Part shown: piece after piece, positions 46,073 to 55,232 of the stretch
How positions within the stretch are numbered: the first letter of the stretch is position 1
How the letters are laid out: each line of letters starts with the position of its first letter
DNA from: Streptomyces sp. B3I8
GTDB lineage: Bacteria; Actinomycetota; Actinomycetes; Streptomycetales; Streptomycetaceae
DNA: 64,000 bases
Reading direction: 5' to 3'
Assembly: GCF_030816915.1 (NCBI RefSeq)
Contig: NZ_JAUSYN010000002.1
Location: forward strand, 496,001-560,000
The notes under the pieces: model-generated
The model's database searches: none
Told to the model about the DNA's origin: nothing
What the model saw: only the letters and a program-made list of their open reading frames with translations
Made by a program: the position numbers and the translations under genes

Positions 46073-46486
46073 GTGGCCAACGCACTGCAGCAGATCATCC
46101 GTGACCGGCTGGACCGCGAGGGCTGGTCGTACGGAGAGGTCGCCCGCCGCGGCGGTGTCCCCCGCTCCACCGTCCACCACCTGGCGACCGTCGACCACAT
46201 GGCGCGCATGCCCCAGCCGGCCACCCTCGAAGGGCTCGCCAAAGGGCTCGGGCTGCCGCTGGACACCGTCCGCCGGGCCGCCGCCGAGGCCTGCGGCATC
46301 CACGTCTACGCGCCCGGCGCGCAGCCGGGCGGCGACGGCGGCACCGTCTCCTCCTCCGATCCGGACGTCGACGTCCTCATCGCCAGCGTGCAGCGGCTGT
46401 CCTCCGACGACCGCCGCCATGTGGCCGCCCTCGTCGAGTCCCTCCTGCACCGCTCCCCGGACGGGGACGGGACGGAGCGCGACTGA
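46073..46486 (+). CDS. XRE-like helix-turn-helix regulator divergent from the peptide genes
   Basis: GTG 46073 (TTG 46070 also possible) follows AGGAAGTGA. The 137-aa protein has an N-terminal HTH (IRDRLDREGWSYGEVARRGGVPRSTVHHLA) with LEGLAKGLGLPLDTVRRAA completing the XRE fold. A linker and a C-terminal helical segment rich in Asp, Arg and Leu follow, probably for dimerisation. It is divergent from peptide B with two palindromes between, which suggests control of the cassette; that is inference from context. Confidence 0.85.
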   Translation: MANALQQIIRDRLDREGWSYGEVARRGGVPRSTVHHLATVDHMARMPQPATLEGLAKGLGLPLDTVRRAAAEACGIHVYAPGAQPGGDGGTVSSSDPDVDVLIASVQRLSSDDRRHVAALVESLLHRSPDGDGTERD

Positions 46487-46655
46487 GGAGGGCGGATACG
46501 CCGGTCCGCCCGGCACGCATACCGGAACCACCGCCCTCTCCCCGGTCACTTCACGGCAAACCGGCCACTCCCGCCCGAACACCCGGATCCCGCGGCTAGT
46601 CTCTTCCCCTGCCTGGTGGCCGAAAGCCGTACGACCGGGCTTTCTGGGGGGAATC

Positions 46656-46916
46656 TTGCTCTTCGTACACGGCGGCCCCACCACCGCCATCGTCAAAGGG
46701 GCGACGGGAGAATCCGTGGTCCTGCTCTCCGGCGAACTGCCGTCCGACCTCACCGACGCCGCACTCGGCGAACTCCTCGACCTGGCCGCCGCCGTACTCG
46801 GCGAGGAGGAACTGACGCTCTTCGCACGGTGCCTGACCACACTGCGCCGCGGCGAGGGCCCCACCCCGCAGCGCATCGAGATCAACGGTGCCGTCCTGAC
46901 CGTCTACCGCGACTGA
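46656..46916 (+). CDS. Small conserved hypothetical protein (86 aa)
   Basis: The TTG start at 46656 follows GGGGGGAA by 3 nt. The acidic product contains GGPTTAIVKGATGESVVLLSG, a Leu/Ala-rich helix and a Thr-Pro-Gln-containing end. I recognise no family. It may be co-transcribed with the XRE gene. A -10-like TAGTCT at 46597 could be its own promoter. Confidence 0.6.
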   Translation: MLFVHGGPTTAIVKGATGESVVLLSGELPSDLTDAALGELLDLAAAVLGEEELTLFARCLTTLRRGEGPTPQRIEINGAVLTVYRD

Positions 46917-47007
46917 ACTTCCGCGCGGACGGGGCGATCTGTCCCGCGTCGCCGTGAACGGTCATGCTGGGCACGGACGTTCGGCGATCACCGGGAGGTC
47001 GGGGCGG

Positions 47008-47985
47008 ATGGCGGCGCAGACGGAGCGGGACATGCAGAACATCCGGAACACCAGCGGCATCGAGGTGCGGCCGGCCGCGGGGTACACCGGGGCCGAGATC
47101 CACGGCGTGGACCTGGCCGCCCCGCTCGACGACCCGGTGGTCGCGGCGGTCCGGGCGGCGCTGCTGCGCTGGAAGGTCCTCTTCTTCCGCGGCCAGCGCC
47201 TGAACCACGCGGGCCACGTGGCCCTCGCCCGCCGGTTCGGCACGCCCGTGCGGCCCGGCCGGCGCGGCGGCGCCTCGCCCGCGGACGTGCCCGAGGTGGA
47301 GACGACGGCCGACCGGCTGGAGCTGGGCGGCCGGTTCGACATGGAGCACGAGGAGTGGCTGCGACGGCGCCGGCACTCGCTGCTGCGCGGCTGGCACTGC
47401 GACCACGGCGCCCGGATCGACCCGCCCGCGGCGACGATCCTGCGCGCCGAGACCGTGCCGCCGTACGGCGGGGACACCACCTGGTCCAATCTGGCGGCGG
47501 CGTACGCGGGACTGTCCCGGCCGGTGCGGGAGTTCGTCGACGGGCTGCGGGCCGAGCACCGGCTCGGCGTCGGCTACCAGCCGCGCCCCGGCGACGACGC
47601 CTACCTGCGCCACCTGCTCGACCACCAGGTCGCCACCGAGCACCCGCTGGTCCGGGTGCACCCCGAGAGCGGGGAGCGGCTGCTGTACGTCAACGGCTAC
47701 TACGTCGAGCAGATCGTGGACGTCTCGCGCGCCGAGAGCGCGGCGCTCCTTCAGATGCTGCTGGAGCAGGCGGTACGGCCCGAATACACGGTGCGGTTCC
47801 GCTGGGAGCCGGGCAGCGTGGCGTTCTGGGACAACAGGGCCACCATCCACCTCGCCCCCGGCGACACCGCCCACCTCGACCATCCGCGGGTGATGCACCG
47901 GGTGATGCTGGCGGGCGAGGTGCCGGTGGGCGTCGACAGCCGGCCGTCGGTGGCGCTCACGGGCACGGAACCGGGCCGCTGGTGA
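47008..47985 (+). CDS. TauD/TfdA-family 2-oxoglutarate- and Fe(II)-dependent dioxygenase
   Basis: The 325-aa enzyme has the facial-triad residues His130 and Asp132 (GWHCDHG) and the distal His281 (WDNRATIHLAPGD), with the 2-oxoglutarate-binding Arg near residue 298 (HRVM). It begins at ATG 47008 after GGGAGG; GTG 46954 is an alternative. Family members oxidise taurine, 2,4-D, alkyl sulfates or secondary-metabolite intermediates. The substrate here is not clear, since no transporter or pathway partner is adjacent. Confidence 0.92.
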   Translation: MAAQTERDMQNIRNTSGIEVRPAAGYTGAEIHGVDLAAPLDDPVVAAVRAALLRWKVLFFRGQRLNHAGHVALARRFGTPVRPGRRGGASPADVPEVETTADRLELGGRFDMEHEEWLRRRRHSLLRGWHCDHGARIDPPAATILRAETVPPYGGDTTWSNLAAAYAGLSRPVREFVDGLRAEHRLGVGYQPRPGDDAYLRHLLDHQVATEHPLVRVHPESGERLLYVNGYYVEQIVDVSRAESAALLQMLLEQAVRPEYTVRFRWEPGSVAFWDNRATIHLAPGDTAHLDHPRVMHRVMLAGEVPVGVDSRPSVALTGTEPGRW

Positions 47986-48006
47986 GCCGGCCGGGGGCCC
48001 AAAGGC

Positions 48007-48543
48007 TCAGCCCTGGCCCCGCTCCGCCTCTCGGCGCAGGTAGTTGCTGACCTGGCCGGCGAGGTCGGCCGCGTCGGCGCCGGCCCGCGCGGCGGTGGCC
48101 GAGTCGGCCATGACCGCGGGCAGGGTCAGGTCGGCCGCCCACAGGTGCCGCTCGGTCCACTCCTCGTCCATCCGCACATGCACCTGGATGTCGACCCGGT
48201 GCAGGGAGGCGTCCGCGGCGGCCGCGTAGAGCACGGCGGTGGCCCGGCGCAGCGGGTAGATGTCGTACCCCTCGATGAACTGCGAGTTCCGCCAGTCCAG
48301 GACGGCGCTCTCGCCGTCGGCGCCGGTGCGCACGTCGAGCTGTCCGTCCTCGATGTGGACGCCGACCGGGGCGCCGCCGCGGTTCTCGACGGTCACGCGG
48401 AACCGGAAGTAGGTGAGCCCCTCGGCGGCGTCCTCGCGCCCCCGCGGAGGTTCCGCCTTCTCCAGGCCGTGGACGCGCACGCGCAGGCCGGCCCGGTCCT
48501 GGTCGTACTCCTGCCAGTCCCCGATCACATTGGGCTCGCGCAC
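48007..48543 (-). CDS. Conserved hypothetical protein, beta-rich (178 aa)
   Basis: GTG 48543 follows GGAGAGGTG. The product has predominantly beta strands in its first 120 residues (AGLRVRVHGLEKAEP, YFRFRVTVENRGGAPVGVHIEDGQL) and a helical Ala-rich C-terminus. The pattern resembles an immunoglobulin-like sandwich. No signal peptide is present. I do not recognise a named family or role. Confidence 0.7.
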   Translation of the reverse strand: MREPNVIGDWQEYDQDRAGLRVRVHGLEKAEPPRGREDAAEGLTYFRFRVTVENRGGAPVGVHIEDGQLDVRTGADGESAVLDWRNSQFIEGYDIYPLRRATAVLYAAAADASLHRVDIQVHVRMDEEWTERHLWAADLTLPAVMADSATAARAGADAADLAGQVSNYLRREAERGQG

Positions 48544-48959
48544 GTTTCACCTCTCCACTTCCGCGGATGCTTCCTATCCGCGCGCGGAAGAGAGTGTCAA
48601 ATGCACGGAACCCGTCACGGCCTGCCCGTTTGCCCCGCTTCGGCACCGATCAAGCCGTGCGCAGCCACGATCTGCCCCGGAGCGGGTACGGAACACGTCC
48701 CGGACGTGTCACACATCACGTGCAGAAGGCCATCGGCCATGGGCGCGGGGCTGTGTCGATATGCGGCCTCGGCGCGTGGGCGCATCTTGTGGGGGTCCGG
48801 GGGCGAAGCCCCCGGGACGGTGAGGGCCCCCGCTCATGGGGTTCCCCTGCTCGAACGCAGTCGAGAGCTCGAGGGAGGAGCCGAGAACTCGGGGGAGGGA
48901 AGGGGCTGGGGGGGCGAAAAACTCTCCGCCACGCACCCCGCGCTGGCACACTGCTCGCC
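48544..48959. other. 416-bp intergenic region with a short palindrome, no gene seen
   Basis: It lies between divergent genes. A perfect 8-bp-arm hairpin CCGGGGGC-GAA-GCCCCCGG is at 48797-48815, a word seen often in Streptomyces intergenic DNA. A GGGTAC word at 48684 has no matching SigB -35. Other open frames are low-complexity. Confidence 0.5.
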
Positions 48960-49460
48960 ATGGCCCCGCTCACCCCCGCCCGCGCGCTCCTCCTGCTCGT
49001 CAGCGGCCTGGTCTGCCTGACGACGGCGAGCGGCGCCCTGGTGGGCGTACTCCTCGGCGGTCCCACCACCGCCCTCGTCACCGCCGCCTGCGCGGGCGGC
49101 GCGGGCCTGGCCGCCGCCCTCTTCGCCCGCCGCCGCGCCCTCGCCCGCTTCGCGGCGGCCCAGCGCCGGGCGGGCGCCCAGGGGTACGCCGAGGGCATCG
49201 CCCACGGCGTGCTCGCGCACATCACCGCCTACGAGGCGGCCGTCTTCCCGTGCACGGGTCCGGACGGGGTCACCCCCCAGGAACGGGTGGCGCGGCGGAC
49301 CGTCGCCTACCGGATGGCCGCGCTGGACGAGGTGCCGCAGCCGGTCCGGGAGGCCGCGGCCGACGCGCTGGCCGTCCTCGACGGGGCGGACCGCCCGGCC
49401 GCGCAGGACGCCCTGGCACGGCTGGCGGCGCTGGTGCGGCAGGAGTACGCGCGCCCCTGA
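48960..49460 (+). CDS. Hypothetical membrane-anchored protein (166 aa)
   Basis: ATG 48960 opens LTPARALLLLVSGLVCLTTASGALVGVLLGG, two adjacent hydrophobic segments, and another hydrophobic Ala-rich stretch to about residue 58. A helical cytosolic domain of about 100 aa follows (LARFAAAQRRAGAQGYAEG; EVPQPVREAAADALAVLDG). I recognise no family. The glycosyltransferase gene follows in the same direction after 89 bp and could be co-transcribed. Confidence 0.65.
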   Translation: MAPLTPARALLLLVSGLVCLTTASGALVGVLLGGPTTALVTAACAGGAGLAAALFARRRALARFAAAQRRAGAQGYAEGIAHGVLAHITAYEAAVFPCTGPDGVTPQERVARRTVAYRMAALDEVPQPVREAAADALAVLDGADRPAAQDALARLAALVRQEYARP

Positions 49461-49549
49461 GAAGCCCCCGGACCCGCCCCGTCCCGGCCCCGGTGCGGCG
49501 GGTCCGTCCGGCGTTGAGCGGCCGGGCGGTCCGGGACGTAACCCAGGGC

Positions 49550-51298
49550 ATGCCGACCTTCCTGCCCGTCCGGCGCCCGCGCGCGGCCGCCCCTCCCCCG
49601 GCGCACCCCGCCCGCACGGTGGCCGCCGTGCTCCGCCGCCACCGGCGCCGGCTCACGGCGGTGACGGTGTGCGTGCTGCTGGCCCAGATGGCCCTCGGCA
49701 TGGTCACCGGGGCCCTGCGGCAGACGCCCACCATCGACGAGCCCGTCTACGCCGGCACGGCCCTGGTCTACGTGCGCGAGCACAGCCTGCGTTTCAACCC
49801 CGAGCATCCTCCGCTGGGCAAGCTGATCATCGCGGGCGGCGAGGTGTTCGCCCGGCCCCGCCTGGCTCCCGGGTTCGACGGGGACCAGGGCGCCCTGGGA
49901 CGGCGGCTGCTGTACGAGTCGGGGAACGACCCGTGGCGGGTGATGTTCTGGGCGCGGCTGCCGGTGATCGTGCTGACGCTGCTGTTCGGCCTGGTCGTGT
50001 TCGGCTTCGCCCGCGATCTCACCGGCCCCCTCGGCGGCCTGGCGGCGCTGGCGCTGTACGCGTTCTCGCCGGACCTGATCGCCCACGGCACGCTCGCCAC
50101 GCTGGACGTGCCGGCGGTGGGGTTCGTCCTGGTGTCGGTGTGGGCGGTGTGGCGGGCGCGGGCCCGTCCGCTGCCGTATCTGCCGCTCGCCGGGCTGTCG
50201 TTGGGCGCGGCGCTCGCGACGAAGATGAACACGCTGCCCGCGATCCCGGTGGTGCTGGGCCTGGCGGCGTGGTCGTACTTCACGGCCCGGCGCCCCCAGG
50301 GGACCGTGGGCGCCGGGCGCCCCCGGGAGACCGCGGACCCGGCGGCGACGGCCCGCCGTACCCGGCTCCGGATGCTGCTGCGGGCGGCCGGGGCGGCGGC
50401 GGGGGTGGGGCTGGTCGCGGTGGCCGTCGTCTGGGCGGCGTACCTCGTGGTCGATCCCCGGCTGCGCTGGTCGGCGGCGGGCCAGGGGGTGCCCCAGGTG
50501 CACGGGCTGCGCGGGCTGCTGGTGCGGGTGCTGCCGTTCCCGGAGCCGTACCGGGACGGGATGCGGATCCAGTTCGGCTTCGAGGACGAGCCCTGGCAGG
50601 GGTTCCTGTTCGGGCACGTCTACACCGGCAACCGCTGGTACTACCTGCCGGCCGCGCTGCTGGTGAAGACCCCGCTCGGCATGCTCGCACTGTGGGCGGC
50701 GGGCGCGGCGGCCCTGCTCACGGTGGGCCGGCTGCGGCCGGCGGCAGCGTACGTGCTGCTGCCCCCGGCCGTGCTGCTGGTGGTGGCGATGGACGGGGCG
50801 CGGGACTTCGGCACCCGGTACGCGCTGTTCATGCCGGTGTTCCTGGCCGTCGCGGCGGCGTGCGTGATCGCGTCGCGGCGGCGGTGGGCGTACGGGGCGG
50901 TGGCGGCGCTGGTCGCGTTCGTGGCCGTCAGCTCGTTGCGGACGTACCCCTTCTACCTGCCGTACTCGAACGAGGCCTTCGGCGGTCCGGCGAAGACACG
51001 GCTGCGGCTGCACGACGCGAACGTCGACTGGGGGCAGGACCTCGGCCGGCTGGCCGACCGGCTGCGGGAGCGGTACCCCGGCGAGAAGGTGTGGCTGGTC
51101 TACAAGGGCAGTGGGGTGCCCTCCTGGTACGGCATCCACGCCGCCGATCCCCGGAGGGCGGGGCCACAGGAGGTGCACGGGCTGCTGGTGGTGTCCGACT
51201 CCTCGATCGCCAAGGCGCGGGGGCGGCTGGCGCTGCTGCTGCGCGACAGCCGGGAGGTGGACGAGGTCGGGCACTCGATCACGCTGTTCCGGCGCTGA
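49550..51298 (+). CDS. GT39/ArnT-like integral membrane glycosyltransferase
   Basis: The 582-aa protein has 10-12 transmembrane segments and the extracytoplasmic acidic motif near TPTIDEPVYAGTALVYVRE (Asp-Glu at about residue 65), with HPPLGKLIIAGGE typical of PMT/ArnT-fold (GT-C) enzymes. These use a polyprenyl-phosphate sugar donor at the outer membrane face to glycosylate proteins or lipids. The C-terminal 100 residues (ANVDWGQDLGRLADRL) are soluble. ATG 49550 has a weak ribosome-binding site. The acceptor is unknown. Confidence 0.88.
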   Translation: MPTFLPVRRPRAAAPPPAHPARTVAAVLRRHRRRLTAVTVCVLLAQMALGMVTGALRQTPTIDEPVYAGTALVYVREHSLRFNPEHPPLGKLIIAGGEVFARPRLAPGFDGDQGALGRRLLYESGNDPWRVMFWARLPVIVLTLLFGLVVFGFARDLTGPLGGLAALALYAFSPDLIAHGTLATLDVPAVGFVLVSVWAVWRARARPLPYLPLAGLSLGAALATKMNTLPAIPVVLGLAAWSYFTARRPQGTVGAGRPRETADPAATARRTRLRMLLRAAGAAAGVGLVAVAVVWAAYLVVDPRLRWSAAGQGVPQVHGLRGLLVRVLPFPEPYRDGMRIQFGFEDEPWQGFLFGHVYTGNRWYYLPAALLVKTPLGMLALWAAGAAALLTVGRLRPAAAYVLLPPAVLLVVAMDGARDFGTRYALFMPVFLAVAAACVIASRRRWAYGAVAALVAFVAVSSLRTYPFYLPYSNEAFGGPAKTRLRLHDANVDWGQDLGRLADRLRERYPGEKVWLVYKGSGVPSWYGIHAADPRRAGPQEVHGLLVVSDSSIAKARGRLALLLRDSREVDEVGHSITLFRR

Positions 51299-51381
51299 CC
51301 GGCGCCGACCTCCGCTGGCCCCGCTTGCCGGCGCCGACCACCACTGGCCCGCTTTCCGGCGCCGATCACCGCTGCCCGCCG
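51299..51381. repeat. Imperfect 28-29-bp tandem repeat, three copies
   Basis: Units start at 51299, 51328 and 51356, each beginning CCGGCGCCGA followed by CC-rich sequence and CTGGCCC/CTGCCC. They lie directly after the glycosyltransferase stop. Confidence 0.75.
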
Positions 51382-51480
51382 TCGTCCGCGGCTGACTGCC
51401 GCTGACTGCCGGGTGCGCGTTCACGGGCCCGGCAGGGCGGGACGCGTGCGCCGATCGGGGGGTTCGGGCGGTCCGGGGGC

Positions 51481-52485
51481 GTGGCGGCGGGCGCGGGTGT
51501 CGACACCTGTGCCGTGGACCTGCCGCTGATCGCCCCGATGCTCGCCACTCCCGGCTCCCTGCCGCCCGCCCCGCAGGACGCGCGGTGGGCGTACGAGACG
51601 AAACAGGACGGCCAGCGGGTCGTGCTCTATCTCCCCGGCGACGGCCGGATCGAGCTGCGGGCCCGCTCGGGGCAGATCGTCACCGGCGCCTATCCGGAGC
51701 TGTCGCCGCTGGGCGCGGCGCTCGGCGACACCCCCGCCGTGCTCGACGGGGAGGTGGTGGTGCTGGACGAACAGGGGCGCGGCGACTTCCAGTTGCTGCA
51801 GTCGCGGATGGGGCTGGCGCACTCGCCGGCGCTCGCGGCCGGGCGGGCGGCGCGAACGCCCGCGCACCTGGTGCTGTTCGACGTGATGCACCTGGACGGC
51901 GAGTCGCTGACGGGTCTGTCCTACGTGCGGCGGCGCGCCCGGCTGGAGGAACTGGAGCTGTCCGGGCCGCACTGGTCGACGCCGGCCGCGCTGGTGGGCC
52001 ACGGGGAGCGGGCACTGACCGCGACCCGGGAGAACGGGCTGGAGGGGCTGGTGTGCAAGCGGCTCGACTCGGTGTACGAGCCCGGGGTCCGGTCACGGGC
52101 CTGGATCAAGCTGCGCCACCTGCGGGTGGTGGACGTGATCGTCGGCGGGTGGCTGCCCGGGCGTGGCCGGCTGACGGGGCTGCCGGGGGCGGTACTGGTG
52201 GGTCAGTGGGACGGGGCGGGGCGGCTGCGGTACGTGGGCAGTGTGGGGACGGGATGGAGCGAGGCGGAACGGCGGGAGTTGGCGGAGCTGATGGCGGCGG
52301 GCGCCTCGCGGGCATGTCCGTTCGAGCCGGTTCCGCGGGTGGCGGGAGCGCGCTGGGTGGTGCCGGGGGTGGTGGGAGAGGTGCGGTACGGGGAGCGGAC
52401 GCGGGCGGGGATGCTGCGACAGCCCGCGTGGCTGCGGTTGCGGCCCGACCTGACTCCCGAGGAGTCGGCGGCGCGGCTGCCGTGA
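51481..52485 (+). CDS. ATP-dependent DNA ligase
   Basis: The 334-aa protein (GTG 51481) has adenylation Lys41 (YETKQDGQR) at motif I, then LDGEVVVLD (motif III) and GLVCKRLDS (motif IV), followed by a motif V-like WIKLRH. The C-terminal OB fold (VDVIVGGWLPGRG onwards) completes a minimal ligase. Actinobacteria carry such LigC/LigD-type ligases besides NAD-dependent LigA, for end joining or repair. No Ku or LigD partner is next to it. It begins 183 bp after the GT39 gene. Confidence 0.92.
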   Translation: MAAGAGVDTCAVDLPLIAPMLATPGSLPPAPQDARWAYETKQDGQRVVLYLPGDGRIELRARSGQIVTGAYPELSPLGAALGDTPAVLDGEVVVLDEQGRGDFQLLQSRMGLAHSPALAAGRAARTPAHLVLFDVMHLDGESLTGLSYVRRRARLEELELSGPHWSTPAALVGHGERALTATRENGLEGLVCKRLDSVYEPGVRSRAWIKLRHLRVVDVIVGGWLPGRGRLTGLPGAVLVGQWDGAGRLRYVGSVGTGWSEAERRELAELMAAGASRACPFEPVPRVAGARWVVPGVVGEVRYGERTRAGMLRQPAWLRLRPDLTPEESAARLP

Positions 52486-52560
52486 CGGCGGGGTTCCGTC
52501 CCCGCCGCCCTTGCCCTTCCCCTCCCTTCAAGGGGCTCCGGCGCGGGGCTTCGCCCCGTT

Positions 52561-52582
52561 CCGCGCGGTTCCCCGCGCCCCT
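52561..52582. repeat. Streptomyces intergenic palindromic element, copy 3
   Basis: CCGCGCGGTTCCC followed by CGCGCCCCT at a gene end, matching the copies at 20280, 43142 (inverted) and 56298. Confidence 0.65.
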
Positions 52583-52606
52583 TTTGTCGGTGGCGCGGCG
52601 AGCCGC

Positions 52607-52978
52607 TCACACGTGGCCCAGGCCTCCGCTGCCGAAGGAGCCGCTCGATCCCGGGTCCCACCGGCGTCGGTGCTGATCGTCCGCGTGCCTCGTCGCGGCG
52701 TGGTGCATGTCGTGCGGAAGGATGCGCTCCTCGCCGTCCTCCGCGTGGTGGACCTCGTCCGCCTCCCTCATCTCGCTCTCCTCCCGGATGGCCCCGCCGT
52801 CCGGGAGATGTGGTTGTTCGTCCGGCCGAGGTGGTCCCGGTTCCCGGGTGCGCACCGTGATGCCGAAGGTGACGGCCCAGACCAGCAGGCCCGCGATGAC
52901 AAGACCGCCGATGAACGCGCCGACGAGATTGAGCGTGTGGCTCGATGCGGCCAGCAGAAGCATGGTGTCCGTACTCAT
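52607..52978 (-). CDS. DUF6479-like small membrane protein
   Basis: The 123-aa protein has one transmembrane helix (LVGAFIGGLVIAGLLVWAVTFG, about residues 17-40), then a charged, His- and Asp-rich cytosolic tail containing EEILPHDMHHA-like segments. It resembles the DUF6479 family of Streptomyces in layout. Role unknown. It is a monocistronic leftward gene. Confidence 0.7.
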   Translation of the reverse strand: MSTDTMLLLAASSHTLNLVGAFIGGLVIAGLLVWAVTFGITVRTREPGPPRPDEQPHLPDGGAIREESEMREADEVHHAEDGEERILPHDMHHAATRHADDQHRRRWDPGSSGSFGSGGLGHV

Positions 52979-53099
52979 ACATTGACCGTACTCCGGTACA
53001 AAACGGAATTCGAGGGGATGAACTCCGCCTCCCCGGGCCCTGTCGCAGGCCCTGTCGTGGGCCCGGACCAGTCGGGCCCGGACCGTCAGACGCGGACCG

Positions 53100-54452
53100 T
53101 CAGACGCGGTGGTTGCGCAGCGCCGGTGTCACCGACGCCAGTACCAGCGTCGCCGCGACGACCAGCAGCCCGCCGCCCGCGACGGCCGCACGGGCGCCGA
53201 AGAGGGAGCCGCCCGTGCCGTGCAGGACGTCGGCCAGGCGGGGACCGCCCGCCACGACCACCGTGAAGACGCCCTGCATACGCCCGCGCATCTCGTCCGT
53301 GACCGCGGAGAGCAGGATGGCGCCGCGGAAGACCATGGAGACCATGTCGGCGACGCCGGCCGCGGCGAGGAAGACCACCGCGATCCACAGGTTGCCGCTG
53401 AGCCCGAAGCCGGTGACGGCCGCACCCCAGGCCGCGACCGCGACGAGCACCATGAGGCCGTGCCGGCGGGCCCGGGAGAACGTGCCGGACAGCAGGCCGC
53501 CGAGCACCGCGCCGACGGGAATGGCCGCGAAGAGCAGGCCCAGCGCGAGGCCCTCCCCGTAACCGCCGTACGTCTCCGCGGCGAGCTGCGGGAACAGCGC
53601 GCGGGGCATGCCGAAGACCATGGCGATGATGTCGGCGAGGAAGGACAGCAGCAGGACCTTGTGGAGCGAGATGTACCGGAAGCCCTCCGCTATCGCGCCC
53701 AGGCCGGCCCGCCCGGCGGCGGTCGCGGCGGCGGTCAGCGGGGGCAGCGCGGGGAGCCGCACGACCGCCCACACGGTGACGCACAGGGCGAGCGCGTCGA
53801 TGAGGTACAGCTCCGAGAGGCCGATCACCGGGATGAGCACGCCGGCCAGCAGCGGGCCGACCACGAGGCCCGTCTGCATCACGGTGGAGCCCAGCGCGTT
53901 GGCCGCGGGGAGTTCGTCCCCGGGCACCAGCCGGGCGATGGAGGCGTTGCGGGCCGGGGAGTTGAGACCGAAGAAGGCCTGCTGGAGGGCGAGCAGCGCC
54001 ATCAGTACGGCCACCGAGTCCAGGCCGGTGACCGCCTGCGCCCAGAACAGCACGGAGGTGACCGCGATCCCCGAGTTGGTGAGCAGCAGCAGCTTGCGGC
54101 GGTCCATGCTGTCGGCGATCGCGCCGCCCCACAGGGCGAAGACGACCAGCGGGAGCAGTCCGGCGAGACTGGCGTAGCCGACCCAGGCGGAGGAGCCGGT
54201 GATGTCGTAGATCTGCTTGGGCACGGCCACGGCGGTGAGCTGGCTGCCTACCGCCGTGACGATCGTGGAGGACCACAGTCGGCGGAACGCGGGGTGGCGC
54301 AGCGGCCGGGTGTCCATGGTGAAGCGGCGCCACCCCCGGCGGGCGCCGCCGGCGTCCGGGAAGGCGGCGGGCGGGGAGGTGGTGCCGGGGCCGGGAGCCT
54401 GCGCGAGGCCGCCGTTCTCCGGTTCTGCCGTACTGCTCTCGCTGGTGTCCAC
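53100..54452 (-). CDS. MFS transporter, exporter type
   Basis: The 450-aa protein has 12 predicted transmembrane segments and the VGYASLAGLLPLVVFALWGG and DRRKLLLLTNSG loop of the MFS A-motif. Topology and sequence resemble the EntS-like enterobactin exporter group and macrolide exporters. GTG 54452 was preferred because AGGGG precedes it; ATG 54476 adds eight residues. The substrate is unknown, and no biosynthetic gene is adjacent. Confidence 0.9.
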   Translation of the reverse strand: MDTSESSTAEPENGGLAQAPGPGTTSPPAAFPDAGGARRGWRRFTMDTRPLRHPAFRRLWSSTIVTAVGSQLTAVAVPKQIYDITGSSAWVGYASLAGLLPLVVFALWGGAIADSMDRRKLLLLTNSGIAVTSVLFWAQAVTGLDSVAVLMALLALQQAFFGLNSPARNASIARLVPGDELPAANALGSTVMQTGLVVGPLLAGVLIPVIGLSELYLIDALALCVTVWAVVRLPALPPLTAAATAAGRAGLGAIAEGFRYISLHKVLLLSFLADIIAMVFGMPRALFPQLAAETYGGYGEGLALGLLFAAIPVGAVLGGLLSGTFSRARRHGLMVLVAVAAWGAAVTGFGLSGNLWIAVVFLAAAGVADMVSMVFRGAILLSAVTDEMRGRMQGVFTVVVAGGPRLADVLHGTGGSLFGARAAVAGGGLLVVAATLVLASVTPALRNHRV

Positions 54453-54548
54453 GGAACCCCTGGATGCTCGGTACATCTTTTTGGTCAGGGTTCACTATCG
54501 CTCATCCGAACGATTCCCCCGACGGTCCGTGACCGAACGCGAGCGAGA

Positions 54549-55166
54549 TCACGCACTGACGAGGAGCCGGGTGCCCATGGTGAGCATGGTGGCCGCGACC
54601 AGGCCGTCGAGCACCCGCCAGGCGGACGGTCGGGTCAGCAGGCGGCCGAGCGGGCGGGCCCCGAGGCCGAGGGCGGCGAACCAGCAGAGGCTGGCGAGCG
54701 CGGCGCCGAGCCCGAAGCTCCAGCGCAGGGGGCCGCGGTGGGCGGCGACCGAGCCGAGCAGGAAGACGGTGTCGAGGTAGACGTGCGGGTTGAGCCAGGT
54801 CATCGCCAGGCACGTCAGCACCGCCCGCCGCCGCGAGCGCTCCGGCGCCCCCTCCACCTTCATCGCCCCGGGGCGCACGGCACGGCGGGCGGCAAGGGCC
54901 CCGTAGCCGAGCAGGAACAGGCCGCCGACCACGCCGACGGCGGTGAGTGCGCCGGGCCGGGCGACGACGACCGCGCCCATTCCTCCGACGCCGGCGGCGA
55001 TGAGCACCGCGTCCGAGAGGGAGCAGATGCCGACCACGGTCAGAACGGCCTCCCGGCGGGCTCCCTGGCGCAGGACGAAGGCGTTCTGGGCGCCGATGGC
55101 GACGATGAGGGAGAGGCCGGTGCCGAATCCGGCGGCAGCGGCGGCGAGGGCCTGCGCGTGGTTCAT
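54549..55166 (-). CDS. argO: LysE/ArgO-family amino acid exporter
   Basis: The 205-aa protein has six transmembrane segments and the family N-terminus (FGTGLSLIVAIGAQNAFVLRQG), with the conserved ATGAR-type Gly/Asn motif AWLNPHVYLDT. LysE/ArgO exports lysine or arginine and is controlled by a LysR-type regulator (LysG/ArgP). That regulator is divergent from it, 66 bp away, exactly the classic arrangement. The symbol is by homology. Confidence 0.92.
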   Translation of the reverse strand: MNHAQALAAAAAGFGTGLSLIVAIGAQNAFVLRQGARREAVLTVVGICSLSDAVLIAAGVGGMGAVVVARPGALTAVGVVGGLFLLGYGALAARRAVRPGAMKVEGAPERSRRRAVLTCLAMTWLNPHVYLDTVFLLGSVAAHRGPLRWSFGLGAALASLCWFAALGLGARPLGRLLTRPSAWRVLDGLVAATMLTMGTRLLVSA

Positions 55167-55232
55167 ACGGCAGACGGTAGGGAGGATCCGATCAGCAGTA
55201 CAGCTAATGATTCTTAGGTAGCTTTAGCAGAT

